Made by a program: the position numbers and the translations under genes. Source: UMGS1002 sp045586785 (GTDB lineage Bacteria > Bacillota > Clostridia > Oscillospirales > CAG-272). Taken from it: a DNA stretch of 46,359 nucleotides. Below the pieces are notes generated by a model, which saw nothing but the letters and a program-made list of their open reading frames with translations, was not told where the DNA came from and did no database searches. The stretch is taken from NCBI GenBank assembly GCA_045586785.1, contig JAZNBA010000105.1, forward strand, positions 1-46,359. The letters run 5' to 3'. Shown one piece after another: positions 33,392 to 42,084 of the stretch (positions within the stretch are counted from its first letter, which is position 1; each line of letters begins with the position of its first letter).

Positions 33392-35068
33392 TTATTGACC
33401 CAAAAGGTTAAGATTGCCAAGGAATATGCCGTTAAGACGGACGCGTGTTATTGCTAATATACCGCCGGGAGCGGCAGAGGATAAAAGTTCATCCGTGCAT
33501 TTGTCGGACTTTACCAAGCAAGACGTATTTTGTGTCAGCGCTGATATTGTTGCACCCACTCCGCTTGGTGAGACTGCGGCGGCGTATAATATATCGCCGG
33601 TCTTGACAAGCTCTGTAACATAGTTCCACATTTTGCGAAGCTGTTCAAAGTTGACAAGTCCGTTTTGCTCTATGCTTGGCTTCAGCAGATAAAGCGAGCT
33701 TGCATCGTGGTCAGACACGGAATATTGGTGGGGATGCGGCAGATCGAGCCAGGCTGTTGCGTATGACGTGAAAGCGGGGGCATTGTCTGAGATGGTAAAT
33801 CTGCTTTGAACATCGGGCAGATAGAATTCTATTTGAGCTCGATAAGCGCCAAGCAGACAAGCAACGGCTATGTCGTTGCAGCTTGAGGTTATGGGTTGGT
33901 GTATATCGAATGATAGACATACATCCTTATAGGACGCGCCTGCGGCCACGCAGTCTGAAACAGAGCATAGTGTGGTGTACAGTGCATTGAAAAAGGTGGC
34001 GGGGGATGAGTGAGCGGAAAGGACGGAATCTGAATTTTTCGCAATAGTACGGCAAGCGTATGCGCGTGCATCGGCGACGAAATTATGCGCATTGTCCGGG
34101 AATACCTGAAGTCCGTGCTCGGGTGTCATTAAGCTGTTAATTAAGGATAGAGGATAACTGACGGCTACACCCATATGATTTCGTATTGTGATACACTTGT
34201 CGGAGCAAAGTGATCCGATGACAGATGCGGTAATTCCGTAAGTGTTTGTGTTGCGAAGAAGTGTATTGACATTTTCTTGCGCTATTATAACAAGTGCAAA
34301 ATCGGATGCGGTGTCACACAGCGCGGTAAGCTCGACAGGACGATCACCGGGCAGGGCGGATATGTCGATAAATGCGCCGATACGGTATTGACAGAGCAAA
34401 CGAAGAACGCCTTTTTGAGAGGTAAGATTTCCGGTAATAATGCCGGCGCTGTTTTGCTCGCGGAGCATTTCTTTGAGAGTGTCGCGAAATTCTTGATCTG
34501 TCATCCCGCTGCCCTTTGACAAGATCACTATCAAATGTCCCGGTTGTATTGCGGCGGTGGGGGTAGCATGGCCTAAAGCCGCATTATAAAGGGACAGCGC
34601 GGGTATTCCATGCTTCAGCATTAGCTCAAGTTCTGCGGACCTACCGACTTCAAGTAAAGTCCGATCGCTAACTGAGCTTTTTTTGCCGCATTTTTTGAAA
34701 TATTTTGCGGCAACATTTATAAGAGAATTTGCTGTAGGGGCTTTTTTGACGGTGTTTACCGCGTTATATTTTTGAATAAGATCGGCGTATGTTTGCGCTA
34801 CAATAGGTGAATCTGTAAACAATTTCATTATTGGATAGCTTTGATACTCGCGTTGTGCTATGATCTTATCAAATAAATATATCTCATCCAGAGACGGATC
34901 GCGACGAGCGTGGTTTCTGTAATATGCTTGCAGAGATGTCAGATGCGAGATGTCCATATACAGCCCCAGATCATACTTCATGTTTTGGAGCATAGGAGGC
35001 TGGAAGGCGGAGAAGTTTGCGACTATTCCGCGAGGTCTCTCATGCGTTTGGGGAGTGGTGTTGTTCAT
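33392..35068 (-). CDS. PurL-derived protein lacking the synthetase active site
   Basis: This 558-residue protein lines up with the middle of the PurL at 1538-5227. The clearest matches: GLYMDIS...RRDPSLDEI (35-63) with PurL GLAMDID...KRDPTITEI (184-211); AQENVNTLL...GITASVIG with EKENIDKFM...LESTVVAR; and VAAGASYKDVCLSF...LLGAYRAQIEF (374-415) with AAGASYEDVYLTF...LLGAFRAQVEL. PurL's SDHCRH is replaced by IAQREY, the NETHNHPTE block is missing, GGRTGRDG is reduced to SKGSGMTD, and there is no glutaminase part. It therefore should not make the amidine, and may be regulatory or structural. AAAGGAG supports the start. It follows mtaB by 15 bases. Homology is read by eye. Confidence 0.75.
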   Translation of the reverse strand: MNNTTPQTHERPRGIVANFSAFQPPMLQNMKYDLGLYMDISHLTSLQAYYRNHARRDPSLDEIYLFDKIIAQREYQSYPIMKLFTDSPIVAQTYADLIQKYNAVNTVKKAPTANSLINVAAKYFKKCGKKSSVSDRTLLEVGRSAELELMLKHGIPALSLYNAALGHATPTAAIQPGHLIVILSKGSGMTDQEFRDTLKEMLREQNSAGIITGNLTSQKGVLRLLCQYRIGAFIDISALPGDRPVELTALCDTASDFALVIIAQENVNTLLRNTNTYGITASVIGSLCSDKCITIRNHMGVAVSYPLSLINSLMTPEHGLQVFPDNAHNFVADARAYACRTIAKNSDSVLSAHSSPATFFNALYTTLCSVSDCVAAGASYKDVCLSFDIHQPITSSCNDIAVACLLGAYRAQIEFYLPDVQSRFTISDNAPAFTSYATAWLDLPHPHQYSVSDHDASSLYLLKPSIEQNGLVNFEQLRKMWNYVTELVKTGDILYAAAVSPSGVGATISALTQNTSCLVKSDKCTDELLSSAAPGGILAITRVRLNGIFLGNLNLLGQ

Positions 35069-35083
35069 TGAGTGCTCCTTTCT

Positions 35084-36400
35084 TTACATCAACTGCGCGA
35101 TACATATATCGCCGTCTGTAGATAGCAATTTTATGGGGATAATGCCGCAGGGGGGCGGACATTTTGAGGGTATCTTGACTTCGATAAACGAGGCGGTGTG
35201 ACCGTGTGCAAACTCTCCGTCGAACGTTTCAAGCAAAAAATCGGTGTTTGGAGAATTTGATATCACGTTTTTGAGAATGTTGCGCTTTATCTGAGACTGT
35301 TTGCTTATCAGTGATGCCGATCTTTGACGCTTTATGTCATCCGGGACTTGGTTTGGCATGGTTGCGGCTACGGTTCCGGCACGCTTTGAGTATGCGAAAA
35401 CATGTATGGAAAGCAGACCTGCTTTTTCCACGAAGTCCATTGTTTCAAGGAAATTTTGTTCTGTCTCTCCGGGGAAGCCGACGATTATATCGGCGGTAAA
35501 TTGAACTTGGGGGATTGCGGCCCGTATGTTTTCTATAGCTTGCATTGCCATGGCGGTGTTATATTTTCGCTTCATGCCTGCCAGTACGCTGTCGCTTCCG
35601 CTTTGAAGTGACAAATGAAAATGCGGTGTGAGAGAGGCGAGCCCTGCAATCTTCTCAATGAAAGCGGGCTTGAAAAGCGAGGGGTCAAGCGAGCCGAGTC
35701 TGACTCGGCCTACACCCTCGATCTTATCTACCTGACAGAGCAGGGAGGCAAGGTCAGTATCCTTGAGATCTTTTCCGTATGAAGCCGTTTCGATGCCGGT
35801 AAGCACGACTTCGCGGCAACCGTTTTGAGTAAAGGCGCGGACTTCTGCCAGTACGTCCTCGGGGCGTGTGGATCTTATTTTTCCGCGAGCGGACGGAATA
35901 ATGCAATAAGCGCAGTGGGATTCACAGCCGTCCTCTATTTTGATACACGCGCGTGTTCTGCCGAAGCTGTTTATGGACATTGGCTCGAAGGGGGCATCGG
36001 TTATCTCTCCAACGCAAATTTTGGACAAGTCTGCTTTTTTGCCCGATCTTACAAGCGTGGCAACAGCATCTGCGGCAGACAGCTTGTTGGAGTTGCCGCA
36101 AATATAATCAACGCCGTCAATGTCGGCGACTGCATTTGGCGCAACCTGGGCGTAACATCCTGTTACTACGATATAGGCTTGTCTGTCATGATTGCGGGCA
36201 CGACGAATGAATTGACGCGCTTTTCTGTCTGCCTCCGCGGTGACAGTGCAGGTATTTATAATATAGGCATCGCACGCTTGGTCGGGTGACAAAACACGCA
36301 GACCAAGCTTCTCGCAACGCTCTGCGATGGCTTCGCTTTCGTATTGATTTACCTTGCAGCCGAGAGTGTATATCCCGACGCTTGCTTGAATATCCGACAT
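35084..36400 (-). CDS. mtaB: tRNA t6A37 methylthiotransferase MtaB
   Basis: MtaB converts t6A at position 37 of ANN-decoding tRNAs to ms2t6A using two iron-sulfur clusters and radical SAM chemistry. The 438-residue protein starts SVGIYTLGCKVNQYES, with the auxiliary-cluster cysteines at 15, 51 (NTCTVT) and 82 (TGCYAQ). The radical SAM motif GCESHCAYC gives Cys159, Cys163 and Cys166. SLDPSLF, HLSLQSGSDSVL and ADIIVGFPGET are also typical. The LGCKVNQYE signature separates MtaB from MiaB and RimO. The C-terminal TRAM region is present but diverged. The ATG at 36400 has AAAGGAG seven bases upstream; the open frame extends 22 codons further without such a signal. It is the first gene of a two-gene operon with the PurL-like protein. 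Confidence 0.95.
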   Translation of the reverse strand: MSDIQASVGIYTLGCKVNQYESEAIAERCEKLGLRVLSPDQACDAYIINTCTVTAEADRKARQFIRRARNHDRQAYIVVTGCYAQVAPNAVADIDGVDYICGNSNKLSAADAVATLVRSGKKADLSKICVGEITDAPFEPMSINSFGRTRACIKIEDGCESHCAYCIIPSARGKIRSTRPEDVLAEVRAFTQNGCREVVLTGIETASYGKDLKDTDLASLLCQVDKIEGVGRVRLGSLDPSLFKPAFIEKIAGLASLTPHFHLSLQSGSDSVLAGMKRKYNTAMAMQAIENIRAAIPQVQFTADIIVGFPGETEQNFLETMDFVEKAGLLSIHVFAYSKRAGTVAATMPNQVPDDIKRQRSASLISKQSQIKRNILKNVISNSPNTDFLLETFDGEFAHGHTASFIEVKIPSKCPPPCGIIPIKLLSTDGDICIAQLM

Positions 36401-36512
36401 GGGTGCTCCTTTGAGTTTATACATATATATAATTTTATCACTATTTTGCTTAAATGTAAATATCATTGCGCGAAAACTTTTTTACAATATATACTTTTTT
36501 AATAAATAATAC

Positions 36513-36541
36513 TTGAAAAATCGACATCGATAGAGTATAAT
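36513..36541 (+). promoter_or_regulatory. Sigma-A promoter of the Gfo/Idh/MocA gene
   Basis: TTGAAA (36513-36518) and TATAAT (36536-36541) are 17 bases apart. The leader before the start codon is about 70 bases. Confidence 0.75.
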
Positions 36542-36617
36542 TTAATTGAATAAGTATTTGTGACGCGGTTATTGGTATATTCCCGCATGCGAATATATTT
36601 TGAAAGGAATCATTATT

Positions 36618-37637
36618 ATGCAGAACAAAGAGATCCGTGTAGCTATGCTGGGCTTTGGCGGAATTGCTAAGTCACACAAACGTGGCTATGAAATACTTGA
36701 AAAACAGGGTGCGCCCATAAAGCTTGTTGCGGTTTGTGATATTGATGCCGAGCAGTTTACAAAGGCTGCAAAAATTAATCTCGACGGCACTCCCAAGTGG
36801 GATCTTTCAAAGCAAAAGCTGTATACCAACGTTGATGCAATGTTGGCTGAAAACGAGATCGATATGGTTGACGTTTGTCTGCCTACGTTTTTACATAAGG
36901 AATACGCATGCAAGATGCTTCGTGCGGGCAAGCACGTTTTGTGCGAAAAGCCTATGTCACTTTGCTCTGCGGATTGCGAGGAAATGTTGGCAACCGCTCG
37001 CGAGTGCGGCAAAAAGCTTATGATTGGTCAGTGTCTGCGCTTTGAACCGCTGTATCTCTTCCTTAAGAATGCTATAGATAACAACACCTTCGGCAAGGTC
37101 AAGTATGCTATGTTTGACCGCTTGAGCAGTCACCCCCGCTGGGGCTTTGAGGGCTGGTATCGCGATACAAACCGTTCCGGCGGCGCTATCATGGATTTGC
37201 ATATTCACGACGTTGATATGGTTCGTTTTCTGTTTGGCGAGCCCGAGGCGGTATCTGCGCTGTCATACGACACCGAAACCCGTTGGGCAGTGGTAAACAG
37301 CCGCTTCCTTTATGATGATAAGATAGTTATTGCCAACGCATCCTGGGATGAGAGCAGATCTGTAAGCTTCCATATGAGCTACAGAGTCAACTTTGAGCAG
37401 GCCGAGGTTAAGCTTGAGGGTGGCAAGGTAATGGTATATCCAAATGTCGGTGAGCCCTATGCGGCTGAGCTTGACCGTGCTGACCGAATGGCAGAGGAGA
37501 TCAAGTATCTGGCTATGAGCATACTTGAGAATGCCGATAATGTCACAAATCCTCCCGAAAGCGCTATGCAGACTGTAAAGCTTGTGGAGATGTTGCGTGA
37601 GAGCGCGGATAACAACGGAAGTGTTGTGAATTTTTAA
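36618..37637 (+). CDS. Gfo/Idh/MocA-family NAD(P)-dependent dehydrogenase
   Basis: The 339-residue protein has an N-terminal Rossmann domain (VAMLGFGGIAKSH near 8-20, then AVCDIDAE), the family signature AGKHVLCEKPMSL, and a C-terminal alpha/beta domain with GGAIMDLHIHDVDMVRFLFGEP, whose Asp and His residues form the usual catalytic pair. Family members oxidise or reduce sugars, inositols and amino sugars; which one here cannot be told. GAAAGGA lies about ten bases before the ATG; an upstream in-frame start at 36600 has no such signal. It is followed 20 bases later by upp without a terminator, so the two are probably co-transcribed although functionally unrelated. Confidence 0.93.
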   Translation: MQNKEIRVAMLGFGGIAKSHKRGYEILEKQGAPIKLVAVCDIDAEQFTKAAKINLDGTPKWDLSKQKLYTNVDAMLAENEIDMVDVCLPTFLHKEYACKMLRAGKHVLCEKPMSLCSADCEEMLATARECGKKLMIGQCLRFEPLYLFLKNAIDNNTFGKVKYAMFDRLSSHPRWGFEGWYRDTNRSGGAIMDLHIHDVDMVRFLFGEPEAVSALSYDTETRWAVVNSRFLYDDKIVIANASWDESRSVSFHMSYRVNFEQAEVKLEGGKVMVYPNVGEPYAAELDRADRMAEEIKYLAMSILENADNVTNPPESAMQTVKLVEMLRESADNNGSVVNF

Positions 37638-37657
37638 AGTGCAGGAGGTAATCATAT

Positions 37658-38287
37658 ATGAGTGAGCTTCACATTATGGATCACCCCCTTATTACTCATA
37701 AACTGTCCATTATGAGAAATAGGAAAACAGGTTCAAAGGATTTTCGAGAGCTTCTTGGCGAGATCTCTACACTTATGGGTTACGAGATCACGCGTGATCT
37801 TCCGCTGGAGGATGTTACTATCGAAACGCCCATCACCAAAATGAAAGCAAAAATGATTTCCGGCAAAAAAATGGCGATAGTTCCCATACTGCGCGCGGGC
37901 ATGGGGATGGTTGACGGTATTCAAAGACTTGTTCCCGTTGCCAAAGTGGGGCACATAGGTCTTTACCGCGATCCTGTGACGCATCAGCCTGTAGAATATT
38001 ACTGTAAGCTGCCGGCAGACATTGGGGGAAGAATAGTGATACTTGTTGATCCTATGTTGGCGACGGGGGGCTCGGCATCGGATGCTTTGACGATGCTGAA
38101 AAAACACGGTTGCAAGCATATAAGACTTATGTGCCTTGTTGCGGCACCCGAGGGCGTTGCAAAGGTGCAAGAGGATCATCCCGATGTTGATATATACGCC
38201 GCCGCGTTGGACGATCACCTCAACGAGCATGCTTATATTGTTCCTGGCCTTGGAGATGCGGGCGACCGCATATTTGGCACAAAATAA
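37658..38287 (+). CDS. upp: Uracil phosphoribosyltransferase
   Basis: Upp makes UMP from uracil and PRPP, the main pyrimidine base salvage step, in the cytoplasm. The 209 residues are the normal length. The protein begins with HIMDHPLITHKLSIMRN, holds VPILRAGMGMVDG, the PRPP-binding loop VDPMLATGGSA, and ends with VPGLGDAGDRIFGTK, which is diagnostic for the family. AGGAGG precedes the ATG. It lies 20 bases after the dehydrogenase gene. A short GC hairpin (38310-38329) without a T run separates it from the pseudouridine synthase gene. Confidence 0.97.
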   Translation: MSELHIMDHPLITHKLSIMRNRKTGSKDFRELLGEISTLMGYEITRDLPLEDVTIETPITKMKAKMISGKKMAIVPILRAGMGMVDGIQRLVPVAKVGHIGLYRDPVTHQPVEYYCKLPADIGGRIVILVDPMLATGGSASDALTMLKKHGCKHIRLMCLVAAPEGVAKVQEDHPDVDIYAAALDDHLNEHAYIVPGLGDAGDRIFGTK

Positions 38288-38356
38288 AAATAAACTAACA
38301 CGGCTTTGTGGAGGGCGTACCGTCCCTCCACTTGCTGTATATGGAGAATTTACCGT

Positions 38357-39316
38357 ATGCGAATTTTAACTGTAAACCTAAATGACGCGGGGCAGAGACT
38401 TGATAAGTTTCTTTCAAAGGCGGTCAAGGGGCTTCCCATGTCGCTGATGTACAAATTTATACGGACTAAAAAGATAAAAGTCAACCGTAAACGCTGTGAG
38501 CAGAATTATATTTTACAGCAGGGCGATGAGATACAGTTGTTTATAAAGGATGAGTTCTTCGGCTCGCCCGAGCAGGATAAGACCACGGGCACGCTGGCAT
38601 CCATAAAGCCCAAGCTGAGCATAGTTTACGAAGATGAAAATATCATACTTTTGAACAAACGGCCGGGCGTGCTGGTGCACGAGGATACCGAAGGAGCGGA
38701 TAATACGCTGACTATGCACCTTAAAGCATATCTGTATCAGCGTGGTGAATATGACCCGGACGGAGAGCAGTCCTTTGCGCCCGCCATGTGCAATCGTATT
38801 GACCGAAACACGGGCGGTATTGTTATCGCGGCAAAAAACGCGGAAGCACTTCGCATCATGAATCAAAAAATCAAAGACGGTCAAGTGTCAAAATTCTACA
38901 TTTGTGCTGTGCATGGCGTGCCAAAACGGCGAGAAGCTACGCTTAGGGCTTGGCTGAAAAAGGACAGTTCAAACAATACCGTAACTATTTCAGATACGCA
39001 ACGTCAAGGCTATAAAGAGATAATTACAAAGTACCGTATTATTAAAACATCGGGCGACAGAGCGTTGCTTGAGATCGATCTTATAACGGGACGTACCCAT
39101 CAGATACGTGCTCAGATGGCGCATATAGGCCATCCGCTTCTGGGCGAGGGCAAGTACGCAAACAACCGTTCAGACAGAGCGGAAGGCTATAAATATCAGG
39201 CATTGTATGCCTACCGTGTTCGTTTTGACTTTGAGGGAGATGATGCTCTTGCTTATTTGCGCGGCAAGGAATTTTCACTTGATAAACAAGATATATGGTT
39301 CATAAAGGAATTTTGA
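38357..39316 (+). CDS. RluA-family 23S rRNA pseudouridine synthase
   Basis: The 319-residue enzyme isomerises uridine to pseudouridine in RNA. It has an N-terminal S4 RNA-binding domain (about 1-75, with GQRLDKFLSKAVKGLP and KKIKVNRKRCEQ), and the RluA catalytic domain with IVYEDENIILLNKRPGVLVH, the active-site Asp in NRIDRNTGGIV, and the block LITGRTHQIRAQMAHIGHPL. The S4 domain and spacing fit RluC/RluD-type enzymes that act on 23S rRNA; the exact site is not decidable. The ATG at 38357 has GGAG nine bases upstream; the frame extends 17 codons further without a signal. Its end overlaps possible starts of the next gene. Confidence 0.93.
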   Translation: MRILTVNLNDAGQRLDKFLSKAVKGLPMSLMYKFIRTKKIKVNRKRCEQNYILQQGDEIQLFIKDEFFGSPEQDKTTGTLASIKPKLSIVYEDENIILLNKRPGVLVHEDTEGADNTLTMHLKAYLYQRGEYDPDGEQSFAPAMCNRIDRNTGGIVIAAKNAEALRIMNQKIKDGQVSKFYICAVHGVPKRREATLRAWLKKDSSNNTVTISDTQRQGYKEIITKYRIIKTSGDRALLEIDLITGRTHQIRAQMAHIGHPLLGEGKYANNRSDRAEGYKYQALYAYRVRFDFEGDDALAYLRGKEFSLDKQDIWFIKEF

Positions 39317-39342
39317 TAAGCAATCAGCGCACATCGCGGATA

Positions 39343-40887
39343 ATGCGTACGGCGTTGATTATACTGAGCGGCGCGCTGACGGGGCTTACTTTGATATTCC
39401 CCAAGATTGGCTTTTTGCAGTGGATATCAATAGTGCCTGCGGCGATACTGCTGTTTGACTTGCTGCGGGGGGCAGATTTCAAATTTCGATATGCCTGGAA
39501 GTGCGGAATTGTATTTTTTATCAGCTATTATTTGGTTGCTTACCATTGGTTTTTAGGTCTTCCGTCGTTGGAATTCACGGGACTCGGGAAGGCAGAAACG
39601 GTTATCGTGATGCTTCTTGGCTGGTGGGGAGTGTCTTTGTTGCAAGCACTTGGCGGTTCATTGGTATTCGTTCTGGTAGCTTTTGTTGTCAAAAAAAGCC
39701 CGCAGGGAGGTATGGCTTGCCTGAAGCCTGCTGTTGCGGGGGCGCTGTGGTGCATATTTGAATGGAGCCAGACTTTTTTCTGGACCGGGCTGCCGTGGGC
39801 AAGATTGCCTATCGGTCAAAGTGAGTGCTTGCCAATGCTTCGCTCATCATCCTTTTTTGGATCTTACTTTGTTACGTTTATTATAGTGTCGGTGAATTTC
39901 GGTATTGCTTTAATGTTTACCGAACGGGATAAGGTAAAGCTGTGTACGATATTTGTGTCGGCGCTTATGGCGATTAATCTGACATTGGGAAGTATTGCTT
40001 GCGTTGCGTATAAAAACAGCGACGGCGATGCTTGCAATGTTGCTGTGATACAAGGTAATATTGTTTCGGGCGATAAGTGGGATATGCCGGTGCAGGATAT
40101 TTTAGATATATACATTGAAAAATCCTTTTTGGCGTCACAGCAGGGAGTTGATCTTATAGTGTGGCCCGAAACGACGGTACCGATCACGGTGGATGGCAAT
40201 CCTAATCAGGCTGCTCGCATACGTTCAGCGGCTGTAATATGCGAGGCGGATATACTTGTTGGTATGTTTACACGTAATGAGGACGGCTCGCTTCAAAATT
40301 CGCTTGTTCTTTTTAAACGTGATGGAAGTGTTTCTGAGGATACGTATTCAAAACGCCGATTGGTGCCGTTTGGTGAATATGTTCCTATGCGAGGCTTTTT
40401 GGAGATATTAATACCGCCGCTGACCGAGGTTGCTATGCTTGAAGATGATATTGCCTGCGGAACAGATAGTGGTATTATCGACCAAAATGGCATGGCAATT
40501 GGGTCACTCATTTGTTTTGATTCTATTTATGAAAGTGAGACGCTTGAGAGTGTGCGTGACGGCGCTGAATTGCTGATAATGTGTACAAACGATTCGTGGT
40601 TTGACGGAACTGCGGCAATGAGAATGCATTTAGCGCAAGCGAAAATGCGCGCGGTTGAGTCCGGCAGATATGTTGTTCGTGCCGCCAATACGGGTATATC
40701 TGCAATAATCGATGAGCAGGGCAGAACAGTAGACGAGATTGAGCCTATGACACGTGATTATTTAGTATGCAGAGTTAACACATCGCAGTATATGACGCTG
40801 TACACATGTATTGGGAACATGTGGGTGTATATTTCCATTGCTTTTGTGCTTGCTTGCTGCATTATTTTACGGCGCAAGAAATCATAA
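39343..40887 (+). CDS. lnt: Apolipoprotein N-acyltransferase
   Basis: Lnt adds the third acyl chain to the N-terminal Cys of lipoproteins in the membrane. The protein has about six membrane spans in the first 220 residues, then a nitrilase-type catalytic domain with the Glu-Lys-Cys triad in WPETTVP, KRRLVPFGEYVP and SLICFDSIYE, and a final membrane helix before RRKKS. The length of about 514 residues is normal. The start is uncertain. I give the ATG at 39343, but a TTG at 39313 behind AAAGGA, overlapping the previous stop, or the ATG at 39295 are also possible. Lnt is classical for diderms and Actinobacteria but also occurs in some Clostridia. It could act on the lipoproteins encoded nearby. 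Confidence 0.9.
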   Translation: MRTALIILSGALTGLTLIFPKIGFLQWISIVPAAILLFDLLRGADFKFRYAWKCGIVFFISYYLVAYHWFLGLPSLEFTGLGKAETVIVMLLGWWGVSLLQALGGSLVFVLVAFVVKKSPQGGMACLKPAVAGALWCIFEWSQTFFWTGLPWARLPIGQSECLPMLRSSSFFGSYFVTFIIVSVNFGIALMFTERDKVKLCTIFVSALMAINLTLGSIACVAYKNSDGDACNVAVIQGNIVSGDKWDMPVQDILDIYIEKSFLASQQGVDLIVWPETTVPITVDGNPNQAARIRSAAVICEADILVGMFTRNEDGSLQNSLVLFKRDGSVSEDTYSKRRLVPFGEYVPMRGFLEILIPPLTEVAMLEDDIACGTDSGIIDQNGMAIGSLICFDSIYESETLESVRDGAELLIMCTNDSWFDGTAAMRMHLAQAKMRAVESGRYVVRAANTGISAIIDEQGRTVDEIEPMTRDYLVCRVNTSQYMTLYTCIGNMWVYISIAFVLACCIILRRKKS

Positions 40888-40895
40888 AAAAGTGA

Positions 40896-40924
40896 TTGAC
40901 AAAAGGCGGTTGATGTGGTATACT
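40896..40924 (+). promoter_or_regulatory. Sigma-A promoter of the small lipoprotein gene
   Basis: TTGACA (40896-40901) and TATACT (40919-40924) are 17 bases apart, 41 bases before the start and just after the lnt stop. Confidence 0.8.
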
Positions 40925-40965
40925 ATTTAAGTATGAAATATAATATAACATAGGGGAGACCTCAT

Positions 40966-41280
40966 ATGAAAAGATATATTTTGAGATTTGCGGCGGTTGC
41001 CGTTATGTTGGCGGTATTGTCATGTAGCTTTATCTCTTGCGGAAATGAGCCGAGCGGCACATATGTATGTCAGGATGCATCTGTTTATACCACATATAAA
41101 TTCAGCCCTTTGAGCGACAAATTGGTGATGTCGGTGATAAGCGTTTCGCTGAACGGCACCTATGAGATCGACGGTGATAAGATATATATCACTATTGCTA
41201 ATGACCGTCAGGAGCATACCTACTCGAAGGATGGCGATACTATTTACATCGATGGCGTAGCATATGTTAAGGAAAAATAA
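40966..41280 (+). CDS. Small lipoprotein with a single beta domain (DUF5640-like)
   Basis: The 104-residue protein has a lipoprotein signal (MKRYILRFAAVAVMLAVLS, Cys in SFISCG at about 25) and one compact beta domain with SGTYVCQDAS, NGTYEIDGDKIYITI and YSKDGDTIYIDGVAYV. The pattern recalls the DUF5640 lipocalin-like lipoproteins common in Clostridia; the family name is tentative and no activity is known. GGGAG precedes the ATG. It has its own promoter and terminator, so it is a monocistronic unit that faces the ABC operon. Confidence 0.85.
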   Translation: MKRYILRFAAVAVMLAVLSCSFISCGNEPSGTYVCQDASVYTTYKFSPLSDKLVMSVISVSLNGTYEIDGDKIYITIANDRQEHTYSKDGDTIYIDGVAYVKEK

Positions 41281-41286
41281 ATAAAA

Positions 41287-41327
41287 ACAAGCATCTGTGA
41301 GTTGTGATCACAGATGCTTGTTTTTTG
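41287..41327. terminator. Terminator of the small lipoprotein, overlapping the end of the ABC ATPase gene
   Basis: ACAAGCATCTGTGA pairs with TCACAGATGCTTGT around a seven-base loop, and a T run follows on the plus strand. On the minus strand the hairpin begins inside the last codons of the ATPase gene (stop at 41308-41310), so one hairpin serves both directions and part of it is coding. Confidence 0.9.
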
Positions 41328-42084
41328 TTCTGTCCAAATAATATACATATCCGTTTTCGGTTTTGTTGCGGCCTATGCTTATTCCGAATGTTCGATTTAT
41401 AATGTTTGAGTTAATCATATTTTCCGGCGACTGCTTTGCGAGCAATTGACCGTTACTGATAACGACGATCTCATCCGCAAATTGCATGGCGAGTGTAAGA
41501 TCGTGTAAAACTGCCACAACGCCTTTGCCTTCGCTTGAGAGTTCTTGGAGAGTGTTCATCAACTGAAATTTGTTTGCGACATCAAGATAAGTGGTGGGTT
41601 CGTCAAGCAGGATATAATCACTGCATCCCGCAAGTGCCATTGCGATATATGCGTTTTGTTGCATTCCGCCGGAAAGCTCATGCATTGGAGTTGACGCGAG
41701 ATGGCTTACTCCCATTCTTTCCATGCAGCTTGCTGCAATGGCGCGATCTTCTGACGAATATATTCGAGGGTAGTGAAGGTGTGCAAACCTGCCATGTAAG
41801 ACCAATTGGTGCACCGTCATATCGAATGAACGGTTAAATTGAGCCAGATAAGAGATCTTTTGCGCAATGCTTTGCCGTGACATTTCGGTGGATTTTTGAC
41901 CGTCAATGATTATTTCACCTGCTTTTGATGGCAGGATCCCTGTTGCTGTTTTCAGTAAGGTGCTTTTGCCGGATCCGTTTTCTCCGATTACACAAATCAG
42001 TTTGCCTTTTGGAAATGTGACGGAAATGTTGTTTAAAACTATCTTGTTTCTATATCCCGCGCTTATATTTCTCAGTTCAATCAT
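41308..42084 (-). CDS. ABC transporter ATP-binding protein, FecE/FepC/BtuD type
   Basis: The 258-residue ATPase powers the importer encoded by the two genes before it. It has Walker A GENGSGKST (about 36-44), the signature LSGGMQQNAYIAMAL, Walker B DYILLDEPTTYLDVAN and the switch His in VLHDLTL. The FecE-type order and the FecCD permease beside it indicate iron-siderophore, haem or cobalamin uptake. Its start overlaps the permease stop by eight bases. There is an unusual Asn (QQNAYIAM) where Arg or Lys is common after LSGGMQQ; other substitutions occur in the family. Confidence 0.93.
   Translation of the reverse strand: MIELRNISAGYRNKIVLNNISVTFPKGKLICVIGENGSGKSTLLKTATGILPSKAGEIIIDGQKSTEMSRQSIAQKISYLAQFNRSFDMTVHQLVLHGRFAHLHYPRIYSSEDRAIAASCMERMGVSHLASTPMHELSGGMQQNAYIAMALAGCSDYILLDEPTTYLDVANKFQLMNTLQELSSEGKGVVAVLHDLTLAMQFADEIVVISNGQLLAKQSPENMINSNIINRTFGISIGRNKTENGYVYYLDRTKNKHL

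Noticed and set aside
38310..38329. Terminator between upp and the pseudouridine synthase gene
   Set aside because: The GGAGGG/CCCTCC stem is short and no T run follows. It may be a chance hairpin.
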